Of a stretch of 64,000 bases of DNA, positions 39,249-48,090 are shown in pieces (position 1 is the stretch's first letter; every line of letters starts with the position of its first letter). Where the stretch lies: assembly GCF_023078835.1 (NCBI RefSeq), contig NZ_CP090898.1, positions 1,490,045-1,554,044 of the forward strand, written 5' to 3'. Position numbers and translations under genes: made by a program. Under the pieces are notes generated by a model that was not told the origin of the DNA, made no database searches, and was given only the letters and a program-made list of their open reading frames with translations. Source of the DNA: Synechococcus sp. NB0720_010. Lineage in GTDB: Bacteria; Cyanobacteriota; Cyanobacteriia; PCC-6307; Cyanobiaceae.

Positions 39249-40567
39249 AGACGCCCAAACGGTTGGCCTCGGGGCTGCTGGCGGCTGCGGCGCTCACGGG
39301 GGTGCTGGCGGCTTGCGCCCCCGCTCGGCGGCAGACCTCCGATCGCATTCCAATCCAGTTTTGGACTCTGGATCTGGCCCCCAAGTTCAACGACTACCTC
39401 AACGGAGTCATTGCCCGCTGGGAGCAGCAAAACCCGCGCTATGACGTGGTTTGGACTGATGTCCCCTGGGGATCTGTCGAGCGCAAGTTGCTGGCGGCAG
39501 TTTTTGCGCGCACGGCTCCCGATGTGGTGAATCTGAACCCGCTCTTCGCGGCCAACTTGGCCAGCAAAGGCGGCTTGCAGCCCCTCGAGCCCCTGTTGCC
39601 CCAGGGCGCTGCCGAGACCTATCTGCCGCGGATCTGGCAAGCGGGCCAAAGCGCCGCTCCCGATGGCCAGCCGCAGCAGTTCGCCATTCCTTGGTATCTG
39701 ACGGCCCGGATCACCCTGGCCAACAGCCAGCTGCTGAGTCAGGCCGGCTATGACGCTCCGCCGCGCACCTGGGCCGAGGTGCCCGCCTACGCCGAAGCCG
39801 TGAAGCGCCGCACGGGTCGCTATGCCCTGTTTGTCACGGTTGTTCCGGAGGACTCCGCGGAGTTACTCGAGTCCCTGGTACAGATGGGGGTGACGCTGCT
39901 GGATCAGCGCCAGCGGGCGGCCTTCAACACGCCAGCGGGCCGCCGGGCCTTTGCCTTCTGGAGTGATCTCTATCGCCGCGGCTTGCTGCCCCGTGAGGTG
40001 GTCAGCCAGGGCTACCGGCGCGCGATTGAGCTCTACCAAAGCGGTGAGTTGGCCCAGGTGGGCAGCGGGGCGGAGTTCCTGCGCAGCATCCAGACGAATG
40101 CGCCCCAGGTGGCTGCGGCCACCCGTCCCTACCCCCCCCTGACCGGTGCCAATGGTGCTGCCAATGTGGCGGTCATGACCCTGGCGATTCCCCGCCAGAG
40201 CAAGGTGGCCGGGCCGGGGACCCGCTTCGCCCTGTTTCTGACCGATGCCACTAACCAGGCGCGTTTTGCCGAGCAGGCACGGGTGCTGCCCTCCTCCACC
40301 GGTGCCTTGCGGCAGGTGGAACAAGTCCTGGCGGATGAGCAACCGTCGACTCAGGCGGAGCAGCTGGTGCGGCAGGCCCGTTTGCTCTCAGCCCAAACCT
40401 TGAGTTCAGCCCGGGTGCTGGTGCCGGCGAGCCCAGGGGTTAAGCGGCTCCAGGCCATCGTCTACACCCAGCTGCAGCGGGCGATGTTGGGTCAGATCAG
40501 CAGTGATGCGGCCTTGGCTGAGGCGGAGCGTCAGTGGAACGCCTATGCCGCAGGACGCTGGCCCTAG
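39245..40567 (+). CDS. Lipoprotein, family 1 extracellular solute-binding protein
   Basis: A 440-residue sugar-type ABC solute-binding protein. The signal is MKTPKRLASGLLAAAALTGV and the lipobox ends LAAC with Cys24 as the lipidated residue. The fold then reads IQFWTLDLAPKFNDYLNGVI, VVNLNPLFAANLASKGGLQP and FAIPWYLTARITLANSQLL, typical of the maltose/glycerol-phosphate binding class. No permease or ATPase genes are adjacent. The start overlaps the mreD stop by four bases, so it is translationally coupled to the mre operon. The ligand is unknown. Confidence 0.85.
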   Translation: MKTPKRLASGLLAAAALTGVLAACAPARRQTSDRIPIQFWTLDLAPKFNDYLNGVIARWEQQNPRYDVVWTDVPWGSVERKLLAAVFARTAPDVVNLNPLFAANLASKGGLQPLEPLLPQGAAETYLPRIWQAGQSAAPDGQPQQFAIPWYLTARITLANSQLLSQAGYDAPPRTWAEVPAYAEAVKRRTGRYALFVTVVPEDSAELLESLVQMGVTLLDQRQRAAFNTPAGRRAFAFWSDLYRRGLLPREVVSQGYRRAIELYQSGELAQVGSGAEFLRSIQTNAPQVAAATRPYPPLTGANGAANVAVMTLAIPRQSKVAGPGTRFALFLTDATNQARFAEQARVLPSSTGALRQVEQVLADEQPSTQAEQLVRQARLLSAQTLSSARVLVPASPGVKRLQAIVYTQLQRAMLGQISSDAALAEAERQWNAYAAGRWP

Positions 40568-40681
40568 GTCGACCTGGAGAAAACCTTAAGACTGGGGCTG
40601 CATAGCTCAGCTGGCCCGCAAAAGGCTATCGCCGAGAGAGGTCTGAGAGTTAACGTTGCGCTTCTTCACGCTGTGTAGTGC

Positions 40682-41488
40682 ATGCCGCTCGACGAGCAGC
40701 AACGACAGAGTGATGCCTCTTCTGTCGAGGCTTCGTCAGAGCAGCGCGCCACCGTGATGGTGGTGGATGACGAGCCTGCCGTGCGTCGGGTGCTCGTCAT
40801 GCGTCTCCAGCTGGCCGGCTATCAGGTGGTCTGCGCTGAAGACGGTGAGGAAGCGCTGGCCCTTTTCCACAAAGAGCAGCCCGACCTGGTGGTGCTCGAC
40901 GTGATGCTCCCGAAGCTCGATGGCTTCGCGGTCTGCCGGCGCCTGCGGGCGGAGTCCTGCGTGCCGATCATTTTTCTCTCGGCCTTGGATGCCATCGCCG
41001 AGCGGGTCGCCGGCTTGGATCTGGGGGCGGACGACTATCTGCCGAAACCCTTCAGTCCTAAAGAGCTGGAGGCTCGGATCGCCACGATCCTGCGCCGCGT
41101 TGGCCGCGGTTCAGCCACCAACGAGCCCCGGGATGTACCCGCGGGTCAGGGTGTTCTGCGTGTCGGCGACCTGGTGGTGGACACCAACCGCCGTCAGGTC
41201 ACCCGGGATGGTGAGCGCATCGGTTTGACCTACACCGAATTCAGCCTGCTGGAACTGCTGTTCCGTGAGCCTGGCCGGGTCGTTCCCCGCGCTGAGATCC
41301 TCGAGCAGCTTTGGGGCTATCCGCCCCGCCGTGCCGCCGATCTGCGGGTCGTGGATGTCTACGTGGCCCGTCTGCGCGGCAAGCTCGAGCCCGACCCGCG
41401 CAACCCCGAATTGATCCTGACCGTGCGCGGCACCGGTTACGCCTCCCAGCGCATGGGCGAGAACGCCCCGATGGCGGCCGCCAGCTGA
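40682..41488 (+). CDS. rpaB: OmpR-family response regulator, RpaB/Ycf27 type
   Basis: A 268-residue two-component regulator. Receiver domain about 24-140: acidic pair Asp29-Asp30, phospho-acceptor Asp73 (LVVLDVMLPKLDG), Lys122 (DDYLPKPFSPKELEARI). The winged helix follows, with LTYTEFSLLELLFREPGRVV and RVVDVYVARLRGKLEPDP. The phrase PFSPKELEARI and the end LILTVRGTGYASQR are characteristic of RpaB, which controls high-light and photosystem genes. The first 20 residues are a variable tail. A paralogue of RpaB remains possible. No histidine kinase is next to it. lysS follows 37 bases downstream. Confidence 0.8.
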   Translation: MPLDEQQRQSDASSVEASSEQRATVMVVDDEPAVRRVLVMRLQLAGYQVVCAEDGEEALALFHKEQPDLVVLDVMLPKLDGFAVCRRLRAESCVPIIFLSALDAIAERVAGLDLGADDYLPKPFSPKELEARIATILRRVGRGSATNEPRDVPAGQGVLRVGDLVVDTNRRQVTRDGERIGLTYTEFSLLELLFREPGRVVPRAEILEQLWGYPPRRAADLRVVDVYVARLRGKLEPDPRNPELILTVRGTGYASQRMGENAPMAAAS

Positions 41489-41525
41489 TCCTGCAGGATG
41501 GCCGAACGCTGATTGATTCGGTCCT

Positions 41526-43025
41526 TTGTCTGAGCTGCGCGAGACCCGCCTCGAGAAAGGCAAGGCCCTAGCGGAGTTGGGCCAGGGTCCTTATGCCCTG
41601 CGCTTTGAGCCCAGTCACCGCACCGCAGAGCTCCAGCAGGCCCATGCGGACTTGCCGAATGGCGAGGAGCGAGAGGTCTCCGTCTCCGTCGCGGGTCGGG
41701 TGATGACGCGCCGGGTGATGGGCAAGCTCGCCTTCTTCACCCTGGCGGATGAAACGGGCCCGATTCAGCTGTTCATTGAGAAGGCCACCCTCGGAGACGA
41801 CTTCGGTCACCTCACTTCCTTGGTCGATGCCGGTGATCTGATTGGTGTCATGGGCAGCTTGCGCCGCACCGATCGCGGGGAGCTGTCGGTGAAGGTGAAG
41901 AGCTGGCAGATGCTCAGCAAGAGCCTGCAGCCCCTGCCGGACAAGTGGCATGGTCTGGCTGACGTGGAGAAGCGCTATCGCCAGCGCTATCTCGATCTGA
42001 TCGTTTCCCCGGACACCCGGGAAACCTTCCGCCGCCGTGCGATTGCGGTCAGCTCGATCCGCCGTTGGCTCGATGAGCGGGGCTTCCTTGAGATCGAAAC
42101 CCCCGTGCTCCAAAGCGTGCCCGGTGGTGCCGACGCCCGCCCCTTCGAAACCCATCACAACGCTCTGGATCTGCCGCTGACCCTGCGGATTGCCACCGAG
42201 CTGCACCTAAAGCGCTTGGTGGTGGGCGGCTTCGAGCGGGTCTATGAGCTGGGCCGGATTTTCCGCAACGAAGGCATCAGCACCCGGCACAACCCTGAGT
42301 TCACCTCGATTGAGGTGTATCAGGCCTACGCCGATTACAACGACATGATGGATCTCACGGAGCAGTTGATTGCTCACGTGTGCCAACAGGTCTGCGGCAC
42401 GACCCGCATCAGCTATCAGGGCACGGAGATCGACCTCACGCCCCCCTGGCGCCGGGCGACGATGCACGAGCTGGTGCTCGATGCGACGGGGCTCGACTTC
42501 AGCAGCTTTGGCAGCCGGGCTGAGGCGGCGGCGGCGATGCAGGCCCAGGGTTTGGCGGTGCCGGAACTGGCGGACTCGGTGGGACGTCTTTTGGTGGAAG
42601 CCTTCGATCAGAAGGTCGAGAGCACCCTGATCCCGCCCACCTTTGTGATCGATTACCCGGTGGAGAACTCCCCGTTGGCACGGTCCCACCGCAGCAAGCC
42701 GGGTCTGGTGGAGCGCTTTGAGCTGTTCATCGTTGGCCGTGAAACCGCCAATGCGTTCAGTGAGTTGATCGATCCGGTCGATCAGCGCCAACGGCTGGAA
42801 GCGCAGATGGCCCGCAAGGCCGCCGGCGACGACGAAGCTCAGGAGGTGGACGAAGACTTCATCAATGCCCTGGAGGTGGGCATGCCCCCCACGGGCGGCC
42901 TCGGCATTGGCATCGACCGGCTGGTGATGCTGCTCACCGACAGCCCCTCGATCCGGGATGTCATCGCCTTCCCACTGCTGCGTCCTGAGGCGCGATCCGG
43001 CGCTGCGTCGCCTGCAATGGGATAA
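41526..43025 (+). CDS. lysS: Lysyl-tRNA synthetase (class II)
   Basis: LysS (499 residues) charges tRNA-Lys. The N-terminal OB-fold anticodon-binding domain ([20 protein letters not shown]) is followed by the class II core with motif 1 in [11 protein letters not shown], motif 2 in [20 protein letters not shown] and motif 3 in [20 protein letters not shown]. The start is TTG 41526; no ATG or GTG lies between it and the conserved region that would fit better. A small gene follows 45 bases later. Confidence 0.95.
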   Translation: MSELRETRLEKGKALAELGQGPYALRFEPSHRTAELQQAHADLPNGEEREVSVSVAGRVMTRRVMGKLAFFTLADETGPIQLFIEKATLGDDFGHLTSLVDAGDLIGVMGSLRRTDRGELSVKVKSWQMLSKSLQPLPDKWHGLADVEKRYRQRYLDLIVSPDTRETFRRRAIAVSSIRRWLDERGFLEIETPVLQSVPGGADARPFETHHNALDLPLTLRIATELHLKRLVVGGFERVYELGRIFRNEGISTRHNPEFTSIEVYQAYADYNDMMDLTEQLIAHVCQQVCGTTRISYQGTEIDLTPPWRRATMHELVLDATGLDFSSFGSRAEAAAAMQAQGLAVPELADSVGRLLVEAFDQKVESTLIPPTFVIDYPVENSPLARSHRSKPGLVERFELFIVGRETANAFSELIDPVDQRQRLEAQMARKAAGDDEAQEVDEDFINALEVGMPPTGGLGIGIDRLVMLLTDSPSIRDVIAFPLLRPEARSGAASPAMG

Positions 43026-43070
43026 TCGAACCTAGTAGGCAATCTCCCCCAGTCGGGGGCCCGAGATTCG

Positions 43071-43334
43071 ATGAGTGGCGAACGCGTCGGCTTCCGCTTT
43101 AAGCATGCAGATGCTGTGGTGAAGCGCAATCCCCAGGGCCGCTCCCGCCGGGGCTGGGTGATGGAGCCGGTCGAGCAAACCACCAGCCGCGGCACCAAGA
43201 TGCCCGCCTATCGGATCCGTTGGCGCGATAGCGAGCGCCCTGAGATCGTGCTGCAGCACATGCTGATTGCCGATCCTGACCCCACTCCGCCGCCCGAAGG
43301 CGTGAGCCTGGTTCCCCCCGAACCGAAGAAGTGA
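43071..43334 (+). CDS. Small basic protein of unknown function
   Basis: An 87-residue protein, basic in its first half (VKRNPQGRSRRGW), with a probable small beta-barrel pattern: GFRFKHADAVVKRNP, RGWVMEPVEQTTSRG and YRIRWRDSERPEIVLQHML. The last 20 residues are Pro-rich. This alternation resembles SH3/KOW-like folds, but I do not recognise a named family. It lies between lysS and a strong terminator, so it ends that transcript. Confidence 0.7.
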   Translation: MSGERVGFRFKHADAVVKRNPQGRSRRGWVMEPVEQTTSRGTKMPAYRIRWRDSERPEIVLQHMLIADPDPTPPPEGVSLVPPEPKK

Positions 43335-43340
43335 TTTTGA

Positions 43341-43366
43341 AAGGCCCCGATTTAGGGGCCTTTTTT
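43341..43366 (+). terminator. Rho-independent terminator after the lysS small gene
   Basis: AAGGCCCC (43341-43348) pairs with GGGGCCTT (43355-43362) around a 6-base loop, running into six T (43361-43366). It lies directly after the small gene's stop and abuts the 3' end of the convergent ydcF-type gene at 43365. Confidence 0.9.
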
Positions 43367-44165
43367 ATGCCCAGCCCTTGAGGCGATAGAGCGCCAGGCC
43401 CAGGTGCTCCTTGAGGGCCACGCTGCTCAGATAGAGCGCCTCAGCACTGGGTAGCAGGTCCTGAACCAGTGATCCTGGGGTCGGGCTTCCCAAGCGTTGC
43501 CGTTCCGGCAGCAAGAAATCACAGGCCACTGGAATCACCTGTAGGCCGCTGCGCCGCTCAAAGGTCGCCAGAGAACGGGGCATGTGAAAGGCGCTGGTCA
43601 CCAGGAGGACCTGGCTCCAGCCCCGTTGCTTGGCCAACTGGCCGATGTCGCGGGCTTCCTCGGCGGTGGTTTTGGAAAGGGGATTGGGCACGATGCGCTG
43701 GCTGGGGACCCCCAGTTCTTCAGCGAGGGCCTTGGCGGAGAAGGCTTCAGCGGGCGCGGGATCTGCTGCGGTGAAACTGATCTGAGCGCCGCTGGTCACC
43801 AGGGTGCCCGCCTTCTTTTGGCGCATCAGCCGCACTCCCGTCAGCAGACGATCGCCTCCTTCACTGACTTCCACGCCGCGCCTGGGCGGCAGGGCCGGCT
43901 TGAGGCCACCCCCCAACACGACGATGGCATCGGCGTTCGGGAGCGTCTTCGGTGTCAGCGCCACGGCACGCTCCTCTAAACCCCAGATCAATTGCCGACT
44001 GGTGATCGGCATGGCAAACAGCCAGACCATCGCGATGCCGCTGGCCCCAAGCGCACGGCTGAGTCTTGGCCGGCGTCTGCTGCCCAGGCCGGCGAGCTGG
44101 AGCAGCAGGCCCAGGCCCAAGGGATAGACCAGCAGCGGCAGCAGCTTGGAGAGCAGAAACCCCAT
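43365..44165 (-). CDS. YdcF/ElyC-family (DUF218) membrane protein
   Basis: A 266-residue protein. Two hydrophobic segments occur near the N-terminus (LLPLLVYPLGLGLLLQLAGL and ALGASGIAMVWLFAMP). A DUF218 domain follows from about residue 75: ADAIVVLGGGLKPALPP, GTLVTSGAQ, SKTTAEEARDI, and VTSAFHMPRSLATFERR. The family includes ElyC and SanA, linked to envelope integrity and polysaccharide lipid carriers. It is last in a minus-strand run from egtB; its ATG shares a base with the stop of the preceding gene. Confidence 0.85.
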   Translation of the reverse strand: MGFLLSKLLPLLVYPLGLGLLLQLAGLGSRRRPRLSRALGASGIAMVWLFAMPITSRQLIWGLEERAVALTPKTLPNADAIVVLGGGLKPALPPRRGVEVSEGGDRLLTGVRLMRQKKAGTLVTSGAQISFTAADPAPAEAFSAKALAEELGVPSQRIVPNPLSKTTAEEARDIGQLAKQRGWSQVLLVTSAFHMPRSLATFERRSGLQVIPVACDFLLPERQRLGSPTPGSLVQDLLPSAEALYLSSVALKEHLGLALYRLKGWA

Positions 44166-44593
44166 CAGAGCCCCTGCCGCCGGCGTAGCTCTTCGAGGGC
44201 CTGCTCGGTTTCAAAGCGGGCCCAGGCCGCATCAAGGTTTTCGCTGGGACTGGCGGCGGGTCTTGGTTGGGCTTGGGCCGGGCGCTGCTGCAGTTCCTGA
44301 CCAATGGCTTCGAGGCGCTGCCAGTGGCCCCGTCCCTGCTGCATCAGCCCATCGAGGTGATCCTGCGCCCGCTTCGCCAGGTCATGGGCACCAGCGGCTT
44401 GTGCCCGTTGCGTGCGTCCTTGCCATTGCTTGATCTCGGCTGCGAGTTCCAGCAGGGTCCGCCGCAGTTGGGCGGCCTCGCTCAGCAGCTCCTCCCGTAG
44501 CCGTGCGCTTTGCTCGGGGTGAGACCTCAGAAAGGCCTCGAGCTGCTGCTCGAGCTTGTCTTCGAGCTCATCCCACCAGGACCAGGAACTCAC
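44165..44593 (-). CDS. TIGR04376-type coiled-coil protein
   Basis: A 142-residue, mostly helical protein starting MSSWSWWDELEDKLEQQLE. Long coiled-coil segments run through the middle (LREELLSEAAQLRRTLLELA, later RAQAAGAHDLAKRAQDHLDG). The pattern of a short N-terminal helix, long coil and Gln/Pro-rich tail fits the cyanobacterial family TIGR04376 as I know it, whose role is unknown. It overlaps both neighbours (4 bases upstream, 1 base downstream). Confidence 0.72.
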   Translation of the reverse strand: MSSWSWWDELEDKLEQQLEAFLRSHPEQSARLREELLSEAAQLRRTLLELAAEIKQWQGRTQRAQAAGAHDLAKRAQDHLDGLMQQGRGHWQRLEAIGQELQQRPAQAQPRPAASPSENLDAAWARFETEQALEELRRRQGL

Positions 44594-44817
44594 GCCGAGG
44601 GAGGACGGGTGATCAGCGGGGCTTCGATCTCCTCCTGCAGAGGGGTGATTGCCGCTTCCCGCGAGCGCAGCAGCAGTTGGGTGAGGCGGGCAATGGCGCC
44701 CTCTCCGAGGTTCTGGGTGGTCAGTTGCTCAAAGGCCTCGCCGTAGAGCTCCTCGAGTTGGGCAATCAGGTTTTCCCGCAGTTCCCGGGACGCTCGCCGC
44801 TGATCTTCCCTCGCCAT
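44590..44817 (-). CDS. Small helical protein of unknown function
   Basis: A 75-residue, charged, all-helical protein (ASRELRENLIAQLEELYGEA, then TPLQEEIEAPLITRPPSA). No family recognised. It lies 19 bases after egtD and overlaps the next gene by four bases, so it is probably translated as part of the egt transcript. The overlap on both sides and the coding-like composition argue that it is real. Confidence 0.6.
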   Translation of the reverse strand: MAREDQRRASRELRENLIAQLEELYGEAFEQLTTQNLGEGAIARLTQLLLRSREAAITPLQEEIEAPLITRPPSA

Positions 44818-44836
44818 CGCAGTTCCTTGAGGGCGT

Positions 44837-45817
44837 TCAGTCTGCCTGCTTCAGCAGGTGCAGCGACAGGTCGCCGCGGGGATCGCTCCAGCGGGCTTCG
44901 CTGCTCCAGCCGGCCCGGGCGGCGAGGGCCAGGAAGGCCTCGGGGCTGTACTTGTGGCTGGTTTCGGTGACGAGGGCTTCGCCCGCCGCAAAGTGCCAGC
45001 TGCGGCCGCAGGCCTGCACCGTTTGCTCCCGCTGGCTGATCAGGGCCATCTCGATGTGGCTGGCTTCAGGCACCCAGCGGGCCTGGTAGCGGAACTGCTT
45101 CAGGTCGAAATCGCAGTCCAGATCGCGGTTGAGCCGTTGCAGCAGGTTGAGCGCGAAGCGGGCAGAGATCCCTGCGGCGTCGTCGTAGGCCGCCTCTAGC
45201 CGTTCGGTGGCTTTCGGTTGATCGATGCCGATCAGCAGGGTTCCACGGGGACCGAGTAGCCGCCGAAATTGCCGCAAGAGCGCTTCGGCGGCAGCGGTGG
45301 TGAAGTTGCCGAGGGAGCTGCCTGGGAAGAACCCCAGGCGCCGTTGCGTCTTCAACAGGGGATGGCTCGGCAGCTGCTCCAGTTGGCTGTAGTCGCAGCA
45401 GATGCCCAACATCGGCACGCCGGGATGGTCCCCTTGCAGGCGCCGGCAGGCCGTGGCCAGATGCTCTGCACTGATGTCCAGGGCGACGTAAGCCGGCTGG
45501 TCCAACGCCTGCAGCAGTGGCCCCACCTTGCGGGCGCTGCCAGCTCCGAACTCCACCAGGGTGCCCTCGCCGAGGGCCGCGGCCATCGCCTGAGCCTGGT
45601 TTTCGAGCAGGGCTGTCTCGGTCTTGGTCAGGCTGTACTCGGGCTGCTGGCAAATCAGGTCGAACAGCCGCGATCCTTCGGCGTCGTAGAGAAACCAGGC
45701 CGGCAATTGCTTGGGGGTTTGGCTTAGGCCTTCGATCACCAGCTGGCGCATGTCCGCCGCCGCGGGATGGAGATCCAGCAGTTCCGGGACTCCGCTGCGT
45801 TGCAGGGTGCTGGTCAT
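44837..45817 (-). CDS. egtD: L-histidine N-alpha-methyltransferase EgtD
   Basis: EgtD (326 residues) trimethylates histidine to hercynine using SAM, the first step of ergothioneine synthesis. Features: substrate-side stretch WFLYDAEGSRLFDLICQQPE, SAM motif LVEFGAGSARKVGPLL, FFPGSSLGNFTTAAAEALL, and LIGIDQPKATERLEAAYDD. Length and all motifs fit the family. Its start overlaps the egtB stop by four bases. Confidence 0.94.
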   Translation of the reverse strand: MTSTLQRSGVPELLDLHPAAADMRQLVIEGLSQTPKQLPAWFLYDAEGSRLFDLICQQPEYSLTKTETALLENQAQAMAAALGEGTLVEFGAGSARKVGPLLQALDQPAYVALDISAEHLATACRRLQGDHPGVPMLGICCDYSQLEQLPSHPLLKTQRRLGFFPGSSLGNFTTAAAEALLRQFRRLLGPRGTLLIGIDQPKATERLEAAYDDAAGISARFALNLLQRLNRDLDCDFDLKQFRYQARWVPEASHIEMALISQREQTVQACGRSWHFAAGEALVTETSHKYSPEAFLALAARAGWSSEARWSDPRGDLSLHLLKQAD

Positions 45818-46995
45818 GGCTGCACTCCCCTCGCCAGTCGGATTCCGCTGGCCATCCAGCGGCTGTGGGGTGGATAGAAGTTGCGGTAGCTCAGACGCTC
45901 GTGTCCGGCCGGTGTCAAAAAGCAGCTGCCCCGCAGCACGAACTGTGAGCTCATGAATTTGCCGTTGTACTCACCAATGGCCCCAGCGGCAGGCGCAAAG
46001 CCGGGATAGGGCCGGTAGGGGCTCCCCGTCCACTGCCAGAGGCAGCCGAAGACCTGTGCCAGCTGGCCGCTGGTGGCCGCCAGCTCCCATTCGGCTTCCT
46101 CGGGCAAGCGGGCCCCGGCCCAGCGGGCGTAGGCATCGGCTTCAAACCAGCTGATGTGCCGCACTGGGGCATCGGGATGGCGCGGCCTGCGGCCCGCGAG
46201 GCTGAACTCCCATTCGCCCCGCCAGTAGCGCGGCGCCTGCCAGCCCCGGTCCTGCACCAGGGCCCAGCCTTCGCTCATCCAGAGGTCGGCGCGCTTGTAG
46301 CCCCCGTCGGCGATGAAGGCGGCGTACTCGGCATTGCTTACCAGCCGTTGGCTGATGGCAAAGGGCTCCAGCCAGACCCGGTGGCGGGGGGCTTCGTTGT
46401 CGAAGTGAAAGTGCCCCGAGGCCGGATCGAGGCCGATCTCCACCAGGCCTCCCTCGACGTTCCGCCAGCCCCCTGGCCCCGGGTTGGCCCAGCTGGCCTC
46501 GTAGTCCGCTTCGGGTTCGGCGGTCGCTTCAGGTTCCAGGGGATTGCGGCTGAAGCCATCCAGCAGATCCATCAGCAGCAGCTCCTGGTGCTGCTGCTCG
46601 TGCTGCAGCCCCAGTTCCACGAGTGCAGCCGGCAGGTGATCCAGCTCGGCCATCAGCGCAGCGGTGACACGTTGGCGCCAGGCCAGCACCTCAGCGATGG
46701 AAGGTCTGGTCAGGAGGCCACGCTCCGGTCTGGCGTGCCGTTCGCCCACCGACTCGTAGTAGCTGTTGAACAGGTAGCGCCAGCGGCTATCGGCGCAGTC
46801 GTAGCCCTCCAGCTGGCTCAGCAGGAACTCTTCAAAGAACCAGGTGGTGTGGGCGAGGTGCCACTTCGCTGGGCTCGCGTCGGGCATCCCCTGCAGGCAG
46901 AGGTCCTCCGGTTGCAAGCCCGCGATCAGTTGCTCGGTCGCCCGGCGGATTTCCTGCAGACGCGGCAAGACTGCGGCAGCTGAGGTCGTCACCAT
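45814..46995 (-). CDS. egtB: Ergothioneine biosynthesis iron sulfoxide synthase EgtB
   Basis: EgtB (393 residues) joins hercynine and a thiol (gamma-glutamylcysteine or cysteine) with oxygen. The DinB-like N-terminal half supplies the iron site: a His in WHLAHTTWFFEEF and His132, His136 of HEQQHQE. The FGE-sulfatase-like half follows (GLVEIGLDPASGHFHFDNE, RHISWFEADAYARWAGARLP, WQWTGSPYRPYPGF). Relatives of this length occur in cyanobacteria, where the pathway is often egtB-egtD only. It is divergent from cysK, which makes the sulfur donor. Confidence 0.94.
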   Translation of the reverse strand: MVTTSAAAVLPRLQEIRRATEQLIAGLQPEDLCLQGMPDASPAKWHLAHTTWFFEEFLLSQLEGYDCADSRWRYLFNSYYESVGERHARPERGLLTRPSIAEVLAWRQRVTAALMAELDHLPAALVELGLQHEQQHQELLLMDLLDGFSRNPLEPEATAEPEADYEASWANPGPGGWRNVEGGLVEIGLDPASGHFHFDNEAPRHRVWLEPFAISQRLVSNAEYAAFIADGGYKRADLWMSEGWALVQDRGWQAPRYWRGEWEFSLAGRRPRHPDAPVRHISWFEADAYARWAGARLPEEAEWELAATSGQLAQVFGCLWQWTGSPYRPYPGFAPAAGAIGEYNGKFMSSQFVLRGSCFLTPAGHERLSYRNFYPPHSRWMASGIRLARGVQP

Positions 46996-47073
46996 TCCGT
47001 CGGCTTCCGCTGAGCGGACCCTAGAAGCTCAACCTTGCTGCATCAACGCTTCTACGATCGCCGTAACGCAGAA

Positions 47074-48081
47074 ATGGGCATGGGCGCCAGCACTCCGGGG
47101 ATTGCATCCGGCTTCGTCGGTGCGGTGGGCCAGACCCCGCTCATTCGTCTGAATGCCCTCAGTGCTCTGACCGGTTGCGAGATCCTCGGCAAGGCCGAGT
47201 TCATGAACCCCGGTGGCTCCGTCAAGGACCGAGCAGCCCTTGGGATTTTGTTGGAGGCGGAAGAACAGGGTCTGCTCAAGCCCGGCGGCACCGTGGTGGA
47301 AGGGACGGCGGGCAACACCGGCATTGGCCTGACGCACCTCTGCAATGCCCGCGGATATCGGGCGGTGATCGTGATTCCCGAGACCCAATCGGCCGAAAAG
47401 ATTGGCCTGTTGCGCAGCCTGGGGGCTGAGGTGCGCACGGTTCCGGCTGTGCCCTACAAGGACCCGAACAACTACGTCCGCCTCTCAGGCCGCATTGCCG
47501 AAGAGATTCCCGGCGCGGTTTGGGCGAATCAGTTCGACAACCTCGCCAACCGCCGCGCCCACTACAAGACCACTGGACCAGAGATCTGGGAGCAAACCGG
47601 CGGCCAGGTGGATGCATGGGTGGCGGCAACCGGCACCGGTGGCACCTATGCCGGCGTGGCGCTTTATCTCAAGGAGAAAAAGCCGCAGCTGCGCTGTGTT
47701 TTGGCTGATCCCCACGGCAGCGCCCTCTACAGCTGGGCCACCAGTGGCGAGCTCAGCAGCGAGGGCAACTCGATCACCGAGGGCATTGGCAACAGTCGCG
47801 TGACCGCGAACCTGGAGGGGGCTCCGGTGGATGACGCGGTCCGGATCCACGATCAGGACGCCCTTCAAACGATCTACGACCTGCTCTGGCAGGAGGGTCT
47901 GTTCCTCGGCGGCTCCGTCGGCATCAATGTGGCGGCGGCCGTCGAGACAGCACGTCGCATTGGGCCAGGACACACCATCGTCACGGTCCTCTGCGACAGC
48001 GGCGATCGCTATCGGTCACGGCTTTATGACGGTGAGTGGCTGAAGGGCAAAGGTCTGGAGCAACCTGAGCGCGCGGCCTGA
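47074..48081 (+). CDS. cysK: Cysteine synthase (O-acetylserine sulfhydrylase)
   Basis: A 335-residue PLP enzyme that makes cysteine from O-acetylserine and sulfide. PLP lysine is in NPGGSVKDRAAL; the substrate loop is EGTAGNTGIGLTHL; the phosphate cradle is ATGTGGTYAGV. I chose ATG 47074; ATG 47080 and TTG 47035 also occur in frame. The loop EGTAGNT differs from E. coli CysK (EPTSGNT), as in the group of sequences seen in cyanobacteria, so donor choice may differ. It starts 78 bases from divergent egtB, which needs cysteine-derived sulfur. Confidence 0.9.
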   Translation: MGMGASTPGIASGFVGAVGQTPLIRLNALSALTGCEILGKAEFMNPGGSVKDRAALGILLEAEEQGLLKPGGTVVEGTAGNTGIGLTHLCNARGYRAVIVIPETQSAEKIGLLRSLGAEVRTVPAVPYKDPNNYVRLSGRIAEEIPGAVWANQFDNLANRRAHYKTTGPEIWEQTGGQVDAWVAATGTGGTYAGVALYLKEKKPQLRCVLADPHGSALYSWATSGELSSEGNSITEGIGNSRVTANLEGAPVDDAVRIHDQDALQTIYDLLWQEGLFLGGSVGINVAAAVETARRIGPGHTIVTVLCDSGDRYRSRLYDGEWLKGKGLEQPERAA

Positions 48082-48090
48082 TCCACATTG

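Noticed and set aside
40593-40612. tRNA-like start GGGGCTGCATAGCTCAGCTGG before the RpaB-type gene
   Set aside because: It resembles a tRNA-Ala 5' end with one extra base, but no anticodon arm, T-loop or matching acceptor strand follows.
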